From Hippasteria phrygiana (Eukaryota; Echinodermata; Asteroidea; Valvatida; Goniasteridae): a stretch of 64,000 nt of DNA. The notes below the pieces were generated by a model. It saw only the letters and a list, made by a program, of their open reading frames with translations, was not told the origin of the DNA and made no database searches. Location of the stretch: positions 1 through 64,000 of the forward strand of contig JAZGUH010000279.1 in NCBI GenBank assembly GCA_037893225.1, written 5' to 3'. A program made the translations under genes and the position numbers. Shown in pieces: positions 1 through 11,749 of this stretch (positions are counted from its first letter, which is position 1; each line of letters starts with the position of its first letter).

Positions 1-46
1 TGAGTAAAGCAAGTCCATACCCCAGGGAATTTGACACGCATGGAGC

Positions 47-96
47 AATAAATAGACGGTAATATGTACACAGATGTTGGCCGGAAAGAAAATAAA
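47..96 (+). other. Two AATAAA hexamers per monomer (example copy)
   Basis: AATAAA occurs at monomer 47-52 and 91-96 on the plus strand and recurs in nearly every copy, so the array holds roughly 550 of them. A third appears at 3-8 in the 4A variants that read GAATAAAGC (near 470, 2092, 4180, 6036, 9980, 12066 and others). The hexamer matches the eukaryotic poly(A) signal, but in 61% AT sequence it can arise by chance. No promoter or transcript is visible, so I give it no function. Confidence 0.3.
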
Positions 97-138
97 CATT
101 GCGAGGTTCGAATTTTCTCTACAAGTTTTAACTCTGGG

Positions 139-180
139 AAGCCGCCGATGATTGCAACATGTAGCGCCAGATCTAAGCTA
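139..180. other. Nearly invariant monomer block (example copy)
   Basis: Positions 139-180 hardly vary across the array, apart from the common G/A change at 150. The block contains GCCGCCGAT, the palindromes ACATGT and AGATCT, and AGCGCCAG. The few exceptions I saw are private: AGCTCCAG near 26614 and GCCATAC near 56322. Just outside its left edge, a private AATAAG occurs near 6633. By contrast 36-83, 106-137 and 181-228 carry most diagnostic variants. Conserved boxes in satellites can mark binding sites for sequence-specific proteins, CENP-B being the known example, but this block does not match the CENP-B box. A role is inference only. Confidence 0.5.
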
Positions 181-232
181 TACATACATGTCAAAATTAC
201 TGGATTTGGTTGATATTTCATGCAATTTTGAA

Positions 233-1856
233 TGAGTAAAGCAAGTCTATACCCCAGGGAATTTGACATGCATGGAGCAATAAATAGACGGTAACATGCA
301 CACATATGTTGGCCGGAAAGAAAATAAACATTGCGAGGTTCGAATTTTCTCCACAAGTTTTAACTCTAGGAAGCCGCCGATGATTGCAACATGTAGCGCC
401 AGATCTAAGCTATCCATACATGTCAAAAATACTGCATTTGGTTGATATTTCATGCAATTATGAATGAATAAAGCAAGTCCATACCCCAGGGAATTTGACA
501 TGCATGGAGCAATAAATAGACGGTAATATGTACACAGATGTTGGCCGGAAAGAAAATAAACATTGCGAGGTTTGAATTTTCTCCACAAGTGTTAACTCTA
601 AGAAGCCGCCGATGATTGCAACATGTAGCGCCAGATCTAAGCTATACATACATGTCAAAATTACTGAATTTGGTTGATATTTCATGCAATTATGAATGAG
701 TAAAGCAAGTCCATACCCCAGGGAATTTGACATGCATGGAGCAATAAATAGACGGTAATATGTACACAGATGTTGGCCGGAAAGAAAATAAACATTGCGA
801 GGTTTGAATTTTCTCCACAAGTGTTAATTCTAAGAAGCCGCCGATAATTGCAACATGTAGCGCCAGATCTAAGCTATCCATATATGTCAAAATTACTGTA
901 TTTGGTTGATATTTCATGCAATTATGAATGAGTAAAGCAAGTCCATACCCCAGGGAATTTGACGTGCGTGGAGCAATAAATAGACGGTAATATGTACACA
1001 GATGTTGGCCGGAAAGAAAATAAACATTGCGAGGTTTGAATTTTCTCTACAAGTTTGAACTCTAAGAAGCCGCCGATGATTGCAACATGTAGCGCCAGAT
1101 CTAAGCTATACATACATGTCAAAATTACTGCATTTGGTTGATATTTCATGCAATTATGAATGAGTAGAGCAAGTCCATACCCCAGGGAATTTGACAGGCA
1201 TGGAGCAATAAATAAAAGGTAATATGCACACAGATGGTGGCCGGAAAGAAAATAAACATTGCGAGGTTTGATTTTTCTCTACAAGTATTAACTCTAAGAA
1301 GCCGCCGATAATTGCAACATGTAGCGCCAGATCTAAGCTATCCATACATGTCAAAATTACTGAATTTGGTTGATATTTCATGCAATTATGAATGAGTAAA
1401 GCAAGTCCATACCCCAGGGAATTTGACATGCATGGAGCAATAAATAGACGGTAATATGTACACAGATGTTGGCCGGAAAGAAAATAAACATTGCGAGGTT
1501 TGAATTTTCTCCACAAGTGTTAATTCTAAGAAGCCGCCGATGATTGCAACATGTAGCGCCAGATCTAAGCTATCCATACATGTCAAAATTACTGAATTTG
1601 GTTGATATTTCATGCAATTATGAATGAGTAAAGCAAGTCCATACCCCAGGGAATTTGACATGCATGGAGCAATAAATAGACGGTAACATGCACACAGATG
1701 TTGGCCGGAAAGAAAATAAACATTGCGAGGTTTGAATTTTCTCCACAAGTTTTAACCCTAAGAAGCCGCCGATAATTGCAACATGTAGCGCCAGATCTAA
1801 GCTATACATACATGTCAAAATTACTGGATTTGGTTGATATTTCATGCAATTTTGAA
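233..1856 (+). repeat. HOR family A, copy 1 (7-mer)
   Basis: The unit starts at the monomer preceded by GCAATTTTGAA (228T) and carrying 16T (AAGTCTATACC). The fourth monomer, at 929, carries the GACGTGCGTGG marker (36G, 40G). The fifth, at 1161, carries AATAAAAGG, and two further monomers close the unit. Compared with the 9-mer at 1857 it lacks two monomers between the second monomer and the GTGCGTGG monomer. Boundaries are approximate because monomers are so alike. Confidence 0.8.
1646..1827. repeat. Intra-monomer 23-nt imperfect inverted repeat (example copy)
   Basis: In the monomer starting at 1625, arm 1646-1668 (monomer 22-44) is nearly the reverse complement of arm 1805-1827 (monomer 181-203). 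Aligned without gaps, 18 of 23 positions form Watson-Crick pairs, with one further G-T wobble. The core is the perfect 9-mer TTTGACATG against CATGTCAAA. The arms enclose 136 nt. Read from one monomer into the next, the distance between arms is only 50 nt. The same arms occur in every monomer, with small changes. Monomers with C at 182 gain a G-C pair at 43/182, while G at 37 or A at 189 breaks a pair. The arrangement could form a cruciform in DNA or a stem in a satellite transcript; that is inference. Confidence 0.6.
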
Positions 1857-3944
1857 TGAGTAAAGCAAGTCTATACCCCAGGGAATTTGACATGCATGGA
1901 GCAATAAATAGACGGTAGCATGCACACATATGTTGGCCGGAAAGAAAATAAACATTGCGAGGTTTGAATTTTCTCCACAAGTTTTAACTCTAGGAAGCCG
2001 CCGATGATTGCAACATGTAGCGCCAGATCTAAGCTATCCATACATGTCAAAAATACTGCATTTGGTTGATATTTCATGCAATTATGAATGAATAAAGCAA
2101 GTCCATACCCCAGGGAATTTGACATGCATGGAGCAATAAATAGACGGTAATATGTACACAGATGTTGGCCGGAAAGAAAATAAACATTGCGAGGTTTGAA
2201 TTTTCTCCACAAGTGTTAACTCTAAGAAGCCGCCGATGATTGCAACATGTAGCGCCAGATCTAAGCTATACATACATGTCAAAATTACTGAATTTGGTTG
2301 ATATTTCATGCAATTATGAATGAGTAAAGCAAGTCCATACCCCAGGGAATTTGACATGCATGGAGCTATAAATAGACGGTAATATGTACACAGATGTTGG
2401 CCGGAAAGAAAATAAACATTGCGAGGTTTGAATTTTCTCCACAAGTGTTAATTCTAAGAAGCCGCCGATAATTGCAACATGTAGCGCCAGATCTAAGCTA
2501 TCCATACATGTCAAAATTACTGTATTTGGTTGATATTTCATGCAATTATGAATGAGTAAAGCAAGTCCATACCCCAGGGAATTTGACAGGCATGGAGCAA
2601 TAAATAGACAGTAATATGTACACAGATGTTGGCCGGAAAGAAAATAAACATTGCGAGGTTCGAATTTTCTCCACAAGTTTTAACTCTGGGAAGCCGCCGA
2701 TGATTGCAACATGTAGCGCCAGATCTAAGCTATACATACATGTCAAAATTACTGGATTTGGTTGATATTTCATGCAATTATGAATGAGTAAAGCAAGTCC
2801 ATACCCCAGGGAATTTGACATGCATGGAGCAATAAATAGACGGTAATATGTACACAGATGTTGGCCGGAAAGAAAATAAACATTGCGAGGTTTGAATTTT
2901 CTCCACAAGTGTTAATTCTAAGAAGCCGCCGATAATTGCAACATGTAGCGCCAGATCTAAGCTATCCATACATGTCAAAATTACTGTATTTGGTTGATAT
3001 TTCATGCAATTATGAATGAGTAAAGCAAGTCCATACCCCAGGGAATTTGACGTGCGTGGAGCAATAAATAGACGGTAATATGTACACAGATGTTGGCCGG
3101 AAAGAAAATAAACATTGCGAGGTTTGAATTTTCTCTACAAGTTTGAACTCTAAGAAGCCGCCGATGATTGCAACATGTAGCGCCAGATCTAAGCTATACA
3201 TACATGTCAAAATTACTGCATTTGGTTGATATTTCATGCAATTATGAATAAGTAAAGCAAGTCCATACCCCAGGGAATTTGACAGGCATGGAGCAATAAA
3301 TAAAAGGTAATATGCACACAGATGGTGGCCGGAAAGAAAATAAACATTGCGAGGTTTGATTTTTCTCTACAAGTGTTAACTCTAAGAAGCCGCCGATAAT
3401 TGCAACATGTAGCGCCAGATCTAAGCTATCCATACATGTCAAAATTACTGAATTTGGTTGATATTTCATGCAATTATGAATGAGTAAAGCAAGTCCATAC
3501 CCCAGGGAATTTGACATGCATGGAGCAATAAATAGACGGTAATATGTACACAGATGTTGGCCGGAAAGAAAATAAACATTGCGAGGTTTGAATTTTCTCC
3601 ACAAGTGTTAATTCTAAGAAGCCGCCGATGATTGCAACATGTAGCGCCAGATCTAAGCTATCCATACATGTCAAAATTACTGAATTTGGTTGATATTTCA
3701 TGCAATTATGAATGAGTAAAGCAAGTCCATACCCCAGGGAATTTGACATGCATGGAGCAATAAATAGACGGTAGCATGCACACAGATGTTGGCCGGAAAG
3801 AAAATAAACATTGCGAGGTTTGAATTTTCTCCACAAGTTTTAACCCTAAGAAGCCGCCGATAATTGCAACATGTAGCGCCAGATCTAAGCTATACATACA
3901 TGTCCAAATTACTGGATTTGGTTGATATTTCATGCAATTTTGAA
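1857..3944 (+). repeat. HOR family A, copy 2 (9-mer, 2088 bp)
   Basis: It starts with the same 228T/16T anchor (at 1857) and is nine monomers long. The GTGCGTGG marker is in the sixth monomer (3017) and AATAAAAGG in the seventh (3249). It includes the 47T change that makes TATAAATAG at 2367-2375. The last four monomers match the last four of the copies before and after it. It is the longest version of this family in the first 6 kb. Confidence 0.8.
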
Positions 3945-5800
3945 TGAGTAAAGCAAGTCTATACCCCAGGGAATTTGACATGCATGGAGCAATAAATAGA
4001 CGGTAGCATGCACACATATGTTGGCCGGAAAGAAAATAAACATTGCGAGGTTTGAATTTTCTCCACAAGTTTTAACTCTAGGAAGCCGCCGATGATTGCA
4101 ACATGTAGCGCCAGATCTAAGCTATCCATACATGTCAAAAATACTGCATTTGGTTGATATTTCATGCAATTATGAATGAATAAAGCAAGTCCATACCCCA
4201 GGGAATTTGACATGCATGGAGCAATAAATAGACGGTAATATGTACACAGATGTTGGCCGGAAAGAAAATAAACATTGCGAGGTTTGAATTTTCTCCACAA
4301 GTGTTAACTCTAAGAAGCCGCCGATGATTGCAACATGTAGCGCCAGATCTAAGCTATACATACATGTCAAAATTACTGAATTTGGTTGATATTTCATGCA
4401 ATTATGAATGAGTAAAGCAAGTCCATACCCCAGGGAATTTGACATGCATGGAGCTATAAATAGACGGTAATATGTACACAGATGTTGGCCGGAAAGAAAA
4501 TAAACATTGCGAGGTTTGAATTTTCTCCACAAGTGTTAATTCTAAGAAGCCGCCGATAATTGCAACATGTAGCGCCAGATCTAAGCTATCCATACATGTC
4601 AAAATTACTGTATTTGGTTGATATTTCATGCAATTATGAATGAGTAAAGCAAGTCCATACCCCAGGGAATTTGACAGGCATGGAGCAATAAATAGACGGT
4701 AATATGTACACAGATGTTGGCCGGAAAGAAAATAAACATTGCGAGGTTCGAATTTTCTCCACAAGTTTTAACTCTGGGAAGCCGCCGATGATTGCAACAT
4801 GTAGCGCCAGATCTAAGCTATACATACATGTCAAAATTACTGGATTTGGTTGATATTTCATGCAATTATGAATGAGTAAAGCAAGTCCATACCCCAGGGA
4901 ATTTGACGTGCGTGGAGCAATAAATAGACGGTAATATGTACACAGATGTTGGCCGGAAAGAAAATAAACATTGCGAGGTTTGAATTTTCTCTACAAGTTT
5001 GAACTCTAAGAAGCCGCCGATGATTGCAACATGTAGCGCCAGATCTAAGCTATACATACATGTCAAAATTACTGCATTTGGTTGATATTTCATGCAATTA
5101 TGAATGAGTAAAGCAAGTCCATACCCCAGGGAATTTGACAGGCATGGAGCAATAAATAAAAGGTAATATGCACACAGATGGTGGCCGGAAAGAAAATAAA
5201 CATTGCGAGGTTTGATTTTTCTCTACAAGTGTTAACTCTAAGAAGCCGCCGATAATTGCAACATGTAGCGCCAGATCTAAGCTATCCATACATGTCAAAA
5301 TTACTGAATTTGGTTGATATTTCATGCAATTATGAATGAGTAAAGCAAGTCCATACCCCAGGGAATTTGACATGCATGGAGCAATAAATAGACGGTAATA
5401 TGTACACAGATGTTGGCCGGAAAGAAAATAAACATTGCGAGGTTTGAATTTTCTCCACAAGTGTTAATTCTAAGAAGCCGCCGATGATTGCAACATGTAG
5501 CGCCAGATCTAAGCTATCCATACATGTCAAAATTACTGAATTTGGTTGATATTTCATGCAATTATGAATGAGTAAAGCAAGTCCATACCCCAGGGAATTT
5601 GACATGCATGGAGCAATAAATAGACGGTAACATGCACACAGATGTTGGCCGGAAAGAAAATAAACATTGCGAGGTTTGAATTTTCTCCACAAGTTTTAAC
5701 CCTAAGAAGCCGCCGATAATTGCAACATGTAGCGCCAGATCTAAGCTATACATACATGTCAAAATTACTGGATTTGGTTGATATTTCATGCAATTTTGAA
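3945..5800 (+). repeat. HOR family A, copy 3 (8-mer, 1856 bp)
   Basis: It has the same anchor at 3945, with the GTGCGTGG monomer now fifth (4873), followed by AATAAAAGG (5105). It shares TATAAATAG (4455-4463) with copy 2 exactly 2088 bp earlier, so the two copies are close relatives that differ by one internal monomer. Versions with four monomers before GTGCGTGG are the ones found again at 9745, 20417, 28769, 35033 and 37121. Confidence 0.8.
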
Positions 5801-6712
5801 TGAGTAAAGCAAGTCTATACCCCAGGGAATTTGACATGCATGGAGCAATAAATAGACGGTAGCATGCACACATATGTTGGCCGGAAAGAAAATAAACATT
5901 GCGAGGTTTGAATTTTCTCCACAAGTTTTAACTCTAGGAAGCCGCCGATGATTGCAACATGTAGCGCCAGATCTAAGCTATCCATACATGTCAAAAATAC
6001 TGCATTTGGTTGATATTTCATGCAATTATGAATGAATAAAGCAAGTCCATACCCCAGGGAATTTGACATGCATGGAGCAATAAATAGACGGTAATATGTA
6101 CACAGATGTTGGCCGGAAAGAAAATAAACATTGCGAGGTTTGAATTTTCTCCACAAGTGTTAACTCTGGGAAGCCGCCGATGATTGCAACATGTAGCGCC
6201 AGATCTAAGCTATACATACATGTCAAAATTACTGGATTTGGTTGATATTTCATGCAATTATGAATGAGTAAAGCAAGTCCATACCCCAGGGAATTTGACG
6301 TGCGTGGAGCAATAAATAGACGGTAATATGTACACAGATGTTGGCCGGAAAGAAAATAAACATTGCGAGGTTTGAATTTTCTCTACAAGTTTGAACTCTA
6401 AGAAGCCGCCGATGATTGCAACATGTAGCGCCAGATCTAAGCTATACATACATGTCAAAATTACTGCATTTGGTTGATATTTCATGCAATTATGAATGAG
6501 TAAAGCAAGTCCATACCCCAGGGAATTTGACAGGCATGGAGCAATAAATAAAAGGTAATATGCACACAGATGGTGGCCGGAAAGAAAATAAACATTGCGA
6601 GGTTTGATTTTTCTCTACAAGTGTTAACTCTAATAAGCCGCCGATAATTGCAACATGTAGCGCCAGATCTAAGCTATCCATACATGTCAAAATTACTGAA
6701 TTTGGTTGATAT
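5801..6712 (+). repeat. HOR family A, copy 4 (truncated)
   Basis: The anchor is at 5801, and the GTGCGTGG monomer is already third (6265), followed by AATAAAAGG (6497). After that the series switches to a different run of monomers. The monomer at 6033 joins a 5' part like the second monomer of the other copies to a 3' part like the fourth, which is what unequal crossover within the HOR would leave. Confidence 0.7.
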
Positions 6713-7787
6713 TTCATGCAATTATGAATGAGTAAAGCAAGTCCATACCCCAGGGAATTTGACATGCATGGAGCAATAAATAGACGGTAATATGTACACA
6801 GATGTTGGCCGGAAAGAAAATAAACATTGCGAGGTTTGAATTTTCTCTACAAGTTTTAACTCTGGGAAGCCGCCGATGATTGCAACATGTAGCGCCAGAT
6901 CTAAGCTATACATACAAGTCAAAATTACTGCATTTGGTTGATATTTCATGCAATTATGAATGAGTAAAGCAAGTCCATACCCCAGGGAATTTGACAGGCA
7001 TGGAGCAATAAATAGACGGTAACATGTACACAGATGTTGGCCGGAAAGAAAATAAACATTGCGAGGTTTGAATTTTCTCTACAAGTTTTAACTCTGGGAA
7101 GCCGCCGATGATTGCAACATGTAGCGCCAGATCTAAGCTATACATACAAGTCAAAATTACTGCATTTGGTTGATATTTCATGCAATTATGAATGAGTAAA
7201 GCAAGTCCATACCCCAGGGAATTTGACAGGCATGGAGCAATAAATAGACGGTAATATGCACACAGATGGTGGCCGGAAAGAAAATAAACATTGCGAGGTT
7301 TGAATTTTCTCCACAAGTGTTAACTCTAAGAAGCCGCCGATAATTGCAACATGTAGCGCCAGATCTAAGCTATCCATACATGTCAAAATAACTGTATTTG
7401 GTTGATATTTCATGCAATTATGAATGAGTAAAGCAAGTCCATACCCCAGGGAATTTGACACGCATGGAGCAATAAATAGACGGTAATATGTACACAGATG
7501 TTGGCCGGAAAGAAAATAAACATTGCGAGGTTTGAATTTTCTCCACAAGTTTTAACTCTAAGAAGCCGCCGATAATTGCAACATGTAGCGCCAGATCTAA
7601 GCTATACATACATGTCAAAATTACTGGATTTGGTTGATATTTCATGCAATTATGAATGAGTAAAGCAAGTCCATACCCCAGGGAATTTGACATGCATGGA
7701 GCAATAAATAGACGGTAATATGTACACAGATGTTGGCCGGAAAGAAAATAAACATTGCGAGGTTTGAATTTTCTCCACAAGTGTTAA
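6713..7787 (+). repeat. Segment recurring 15,080 bp downstream, copy 1
   Basis: The order of variants matches 21793-22867, an offset of 65 monomers. It includes two monomers with ACAAGTC (189A), one with 77G (CAGATGGTGG) joined to CAAAATAACTG (198A), and one with GACACGCATGG. Agreement is lost at about 6712 (216T against 216A) and at 7788 (CCCTAAG against CTCTAAG). About 1.3 kb of mixed monomers without an obvious local HOR follows, up to 9.1 kb. Confidence 0.75.
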
Positions 7788-9099
7788 CCCTAAGAAGCCG
7801 CCGATAATTGCAACATGTAGCGCCAGATCTAAGCTATACATACATGTCAAAATTACTGAATTTGGTTGATATTTCATGCAATTATGAATGAGTAAAGCAA
7901 GTCCATACCCCAGGGAATTTGACAGGCATGGAGCAATAAATAGACGGTAATATGTACACAGATGTTGGCCGGAAAGAAAATAAACATTGCGAGGTTCGAA
8001 TTTTCTCCACAAGTTTTAACTCTGAGAAGCCGCCGATGATTGCAACATGTAGCGCCAGATCTAAGCTATACATACATGTCAAAATTACTGGATGTGGTTG
8101 ATATTTCATGCAATTATGAATGAGTAAAGCAAGTCCATACCCCAGGGAATTTGACAGGCATGGAGCAATAAATAGACGGTAATATGTACACAGATGTTGG
8201 CCGGAAAGAAAATAAACATTGCGAGGTTCGAATTTTCTCTACAAGTTTTAACTCTGGGAAGCCGCCGATGATTGCAACATGTAGCGCCAGATCTAAGCTA
8301 TACATACATGTCAAAATTACTGCATTTGGTTGATATTTCATGCAATTATGAATGAGTAAAGCAAGTCCATACCCCAGGGAATTTGACATGCATGGAGCAA
8401 TAAATAGACGGTAATATGTACACAGATGTTGGCCGGAAAGAAAATAAACATTGCGAGGTTTGAATTTTCTCCACAAGTGTTAACTCTAAGAAGCCGCCGA
8501 TGATTGCAACATGTAGCGCCAGATCTAAGCTACCCATACATGTCAAAATTACTGTATTTGGTTGATATTTCATGCAATTATGAATGAGTAAAGCAAGTCC
8601 ATACCCCAGGGAATTTGACATGCATGGAGCAATAAATAGACGGTAACATGCACACAGATGTTGGCCGGAAAGAAAATAAACATTGCGAGGTTTGAATTTT
8701 CTCCACAAGTTTTAACCCTAAGAAGCCGCCGATGATTGCAACATGTAGCGCCAGATCTAAGCTACCCATACATGTCAAAATTACTGTATTTGGTTGATAT
8801 TTCATGCAATTATGAATGAGTAAAGCAAGTCCATACCCCAGGGAATTTGACATGCATGGAGCAATAAATAGACGGTAACATGCACACAGATGTTGGCCGG
8901 AAAGAAAATAAACATTGCGAGGTTTGAATTTTCTCCACAAGTTTTAACCCTAAGAAGCCGCCGATAATTGCAACATGTAGCGCCAGATCTAAGCTATACA
9001 TACATGTCAAAATTACTGAATTTGGTTGATATTTCATGCAATTATGAATGAGTAAAGCAAGTCCATACCCCAGGGAATTTGACAGGCATGGAGCAATAC
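7788..9099 (+). repeat. Mixed monomers between HOR segments
   Basis: About 5.7 monomers with no tandem HOR of their own. Here the TACCCATAC variant (181C/182C) first appears, twice in succession near 8532 and 8764, 232 bp apart, which suggests a single-monomer duplication. Only satellite sequence is present. Confidence 0.7.
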
Positions 9100-9280
9100 A
9101 TAGACAGTAATATGTACACAGATGTTGGCCTGAAAGAAAATAAACATTGCGAGGTTCGAATTTTCTCCACAAGTTTTAACTCTGGGAAGCCGCCGATAAT
9201 TGCAACATGTAGCGCCAGATCTAAGCTATCCATACATGTCAAAATTACTGTATTTGGTTGATATTTCATGCAATTATGAA
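9049..9280 (+). repeat. Monomer variant 51C/58A/83T (example of eight)
   Basis: The diagnostic changes are AATACATAG (51C), GACAGT (58A) and GGCCTGAAAG (83T), together with 109C. Sister monomers start at 11833, 14153, 16473, 18793, 27377, 31785 and 33177. The 51C change removes a plus-strand TAA, so a 60-codon plus-strand frame opens. In the 31785 copy a GGGTAAAG change lengthens it to 97 codons. I judge these frames accidental. Partial versions exist: 58A and 83T without 51C near 19770, 26040 and 28130; 83T alone near 34418. This looks like a chain of recombinants. Confidence 0.75.
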
Positions 9281-11547
9281 TGAGTAAAGCAAGTCCATAC
9301 CCCAGGGAATTTGACATGCATGGAGCAATAAATAGACGGTAATATGTACACAGATGTTGGCCGGAAAGAAAATAAACATTGCGAGGTTTGAATTTTCTCC
9401 ACAAGTGTTAATTCTAAGAAGCCGCCGATGATTGCAACATGTAGCGCCAGATCTAAGCTATCCATACATGTCAAAATTACTGAATTTGGTTGATATTTCA
9501 TGCAATTATGAATGAGTAAAGCAAGTCCATACCCCAGGGAATTTGACATGCATGGAGCAATAAATAGACGGTAACATGCACACAGATGTTGGCCGGAAAG
9601 AAAATAAACATTGCGAGGTTTGAATTTTCTCCACAAGTTTTAACCCTAAGAAGCCGCCGATAATTGCAACATGTAGCGCCAGATCTAAGCTATACATACA
9701 TGTCAAAATTACTGGATTTGGTTGATATTTCATGCAATTTTGAATGAGTAAAGCAAGTCTATACCCCAGGGAATTTGACATGCATGGAGCAATAAATAGA
9801 CGGTAGCATGCACACATATGTTGGCCGGAAAGAAAATAAACATTGCGAGTTTTGAATTTTCTCCACAAGTTTTAACTCTAGGAAGCCGCCGATGATTGCA
9901 ACATGTAGCGCCAGATCTAAGCTATCCATACATGTCAAAAATACTGCATTTGGTTGATATTTCATGCAATTATGAATGAATAAAGCAAGTCCATACCCCA
10001 GGGAATTTGACATGCATGGAGCAATAAATAGACGGTAATATGTACACAGATGTTGGCCGGAAAGAAAATAAACATTGCGAGGTTTGAATTTTCTCCACAA
10101 GTGTTAACTCTAAGAAGCCGCCGATGATTGCAACATGTAGCGCCAGATCTAAGCTATACATACATGTCAAAATTACTGAATTTGGTTGATATTTCATGCA
10201 ATTATGAATGAGTAAAGCAAGTCCATACCCCAGGGAATTTGACATGCATGGAGCAATAAATAGACGGTAATATGTACATAGATGTTGGCCGGAAAGAAAA
10301 TAAACATTGCGAGGTTTGAATTTTCTCCACAAGTGTTAATTCTAAGAAGCCGCCGATAATTGCAACATGTAGCGCCAGATCTAAGCTATCCATACATGTC
10401 AAAATTACTGTATTTGGTTGATATTTCATGCAATTATGAATGAGTAAAGCAAGTCCATACCCCAGGGAATTTGACAGGCATGGAGCAATAAATAGACGGT
10501 AATATGTACACAGATGTTGGCCGGAAAGAAAATAAACATTGCGAGGTTCGAATTTTCTCCACAAGTTTTAACTCTGGGAAGCCGCCGATGATTGCAACAT
10601 GTAGCGCCAGATCTAAGCTATACATACATGTCAAAATTACTGGATTTGGTTGATATTTCATGCAATTATGAATGAGTAAAGCAAGTCCATACCCCAGGGA
10701 ATTTGACGTGCGTGGAGCAATAAATAGACGGTAATATGTACACAGATGTTGGCCGGAAAGAAAATAAACATTGCGAGGTTTGAATTTTCTCTACAAGTTT
10801 GAACTCTAAGAAGCCGCCGATGATTGCAACATGTAGCGCCAGATCTAAGCTATACATACATGTCAAAATTACTGCATTTGGTTGATATTTCATGCAATTA
10901 TGAATGAGTAAAGCAAGTCCATACCCCAGGGAATTTGACAGGCATGGAGCAATAAATAAAAGGTAATATGCACACAGATGGTGGCCGGAAAGAAAATAAA
11001 CATTGCGAGGTTTGATTTTTCTCTACAAGTGTTAACTCTCAGAAGCCGCCGATAATTGCAACATGTAGCGCCAGATCTAAGCTATCCATACATGTCAAAA
11101 TTACTGAATTTGGTTGATAATTCATGCAATTATGAATGAGTAAAGCAAGTCCATACCCCAGGGAATTTGACATGCATGGAGCAATAAATAGACGGTAATA
11201 TGTACACAGATGTTGGCCGGAAAGAAAATAAACATTGCGAGGTTTGAATTTTCTCTACAAGTTTTAACTCTGGGAAGCCGCCGATGATTGCAACATGTAG
11301 CGCCAGATCTAAGCTATACATACAAGTCAAAATTACTGCATTTGGTTGATATTTCATGCAATTATGAATGAGTAAAGCAAGTCCATACCCCAGGGAATTT
11401 GACAGGCATGGAGCAATAAATAGACGGTAACATGTACACAGATGTTGGCCGGAAAGAAAATAAACATTGCGAGGTTTGAATTTTCTCTACAAGTTTTAAC
11501 TCTGGGAAGCCGCCGATGATTGCAACATGTAGCGCCAGATCTAAGCT
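9100..11547 (+). repeat. Dispersed HOR cassette, copy 1
   Basis: About 10.5 monomers in an order that recurs at 19772-22219 (offset 10,672 bp, 46 monomers), then in shorter form near 28.12-30.29 kb and 34.39-36.23 kb. It contains the 228T/16T anchor (9745) and the GTGCGTGG monomer (10673). Next come AATAAAAGG with CTCAG (10905-11045) and 216A (GATAATTC). Its right part is also the start of the 20-mer, so the two layers overlap. Copy-specific change: GTACATAG near 10279, which the 19.8-kb copy lacks. Confidence 0.75.
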
Positions 11548-11749
11548 ACCCATACATGTCAAAATTACTGTATTTGGTTGATATTTCATGCAATTATGAA
11601 TGAGTAAAGCAAGTCCATACCCCAGGGAATTTGACATGCATGGAGCAATAAATAGACGGTAACATGCACACAGATGTTGGCCGGAAAGAAAATAAACATT
11701 GCGAGGTTTGAATTTTCTCCACAAGTTTTAACCCTAAGAAGCCGCCGAT
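9945..11749 (+). repeat. 9-mer nested within the 20-mer, copy 1
   Basis: Compared at an offset of 2088 bp, this stretch matches 12033-13837. Matching landmarks are CAAAAATACTGCA with GAATAAAGC, GTGCGTGG (10673 and 12761 monomers), CTCAG, 216A and the ACAAGTC pair. Agreement ends at 11750 against 13838 (GATAATTG against GATGATTG). The 20-mer therefore arose from an older 9-mer duplication plus two extra monomers. Confidence 0.75.

Larger units (their letters stand above)
1..232 (+). repeat. Reference satellite monomer (defines position numbering)
   Basis: I use this first monomer to number positions 1-232 in all other entries. It has 91 G or C of 232 (39%) and eight CpG dinucleotides (37-38, 57-58, 82-83, 102-103, 109-110, 143-144, 146-147, 164-165). 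The next monomer (233-464) differs from it at 11 sites: 16, 37, 63, 67, 73, 120, 136, 182, 197, 203 and 228. The unit is 3x77+1 bp, so any reading frame shifts by one base per copy. It is longer than a 147-bp nucleosome core and could in principle hold one nucleosome plus linker, but nothing in the sequence tests this. I do not recognise its family. Confidence 0.97.

Noticed and set aside
47..96. AATAAA hexamers as functional poly(A) signals
   Set aside because: Two per monomer in an AT-rich unit, with no transcription unit visible. Listed only as sequence observations.
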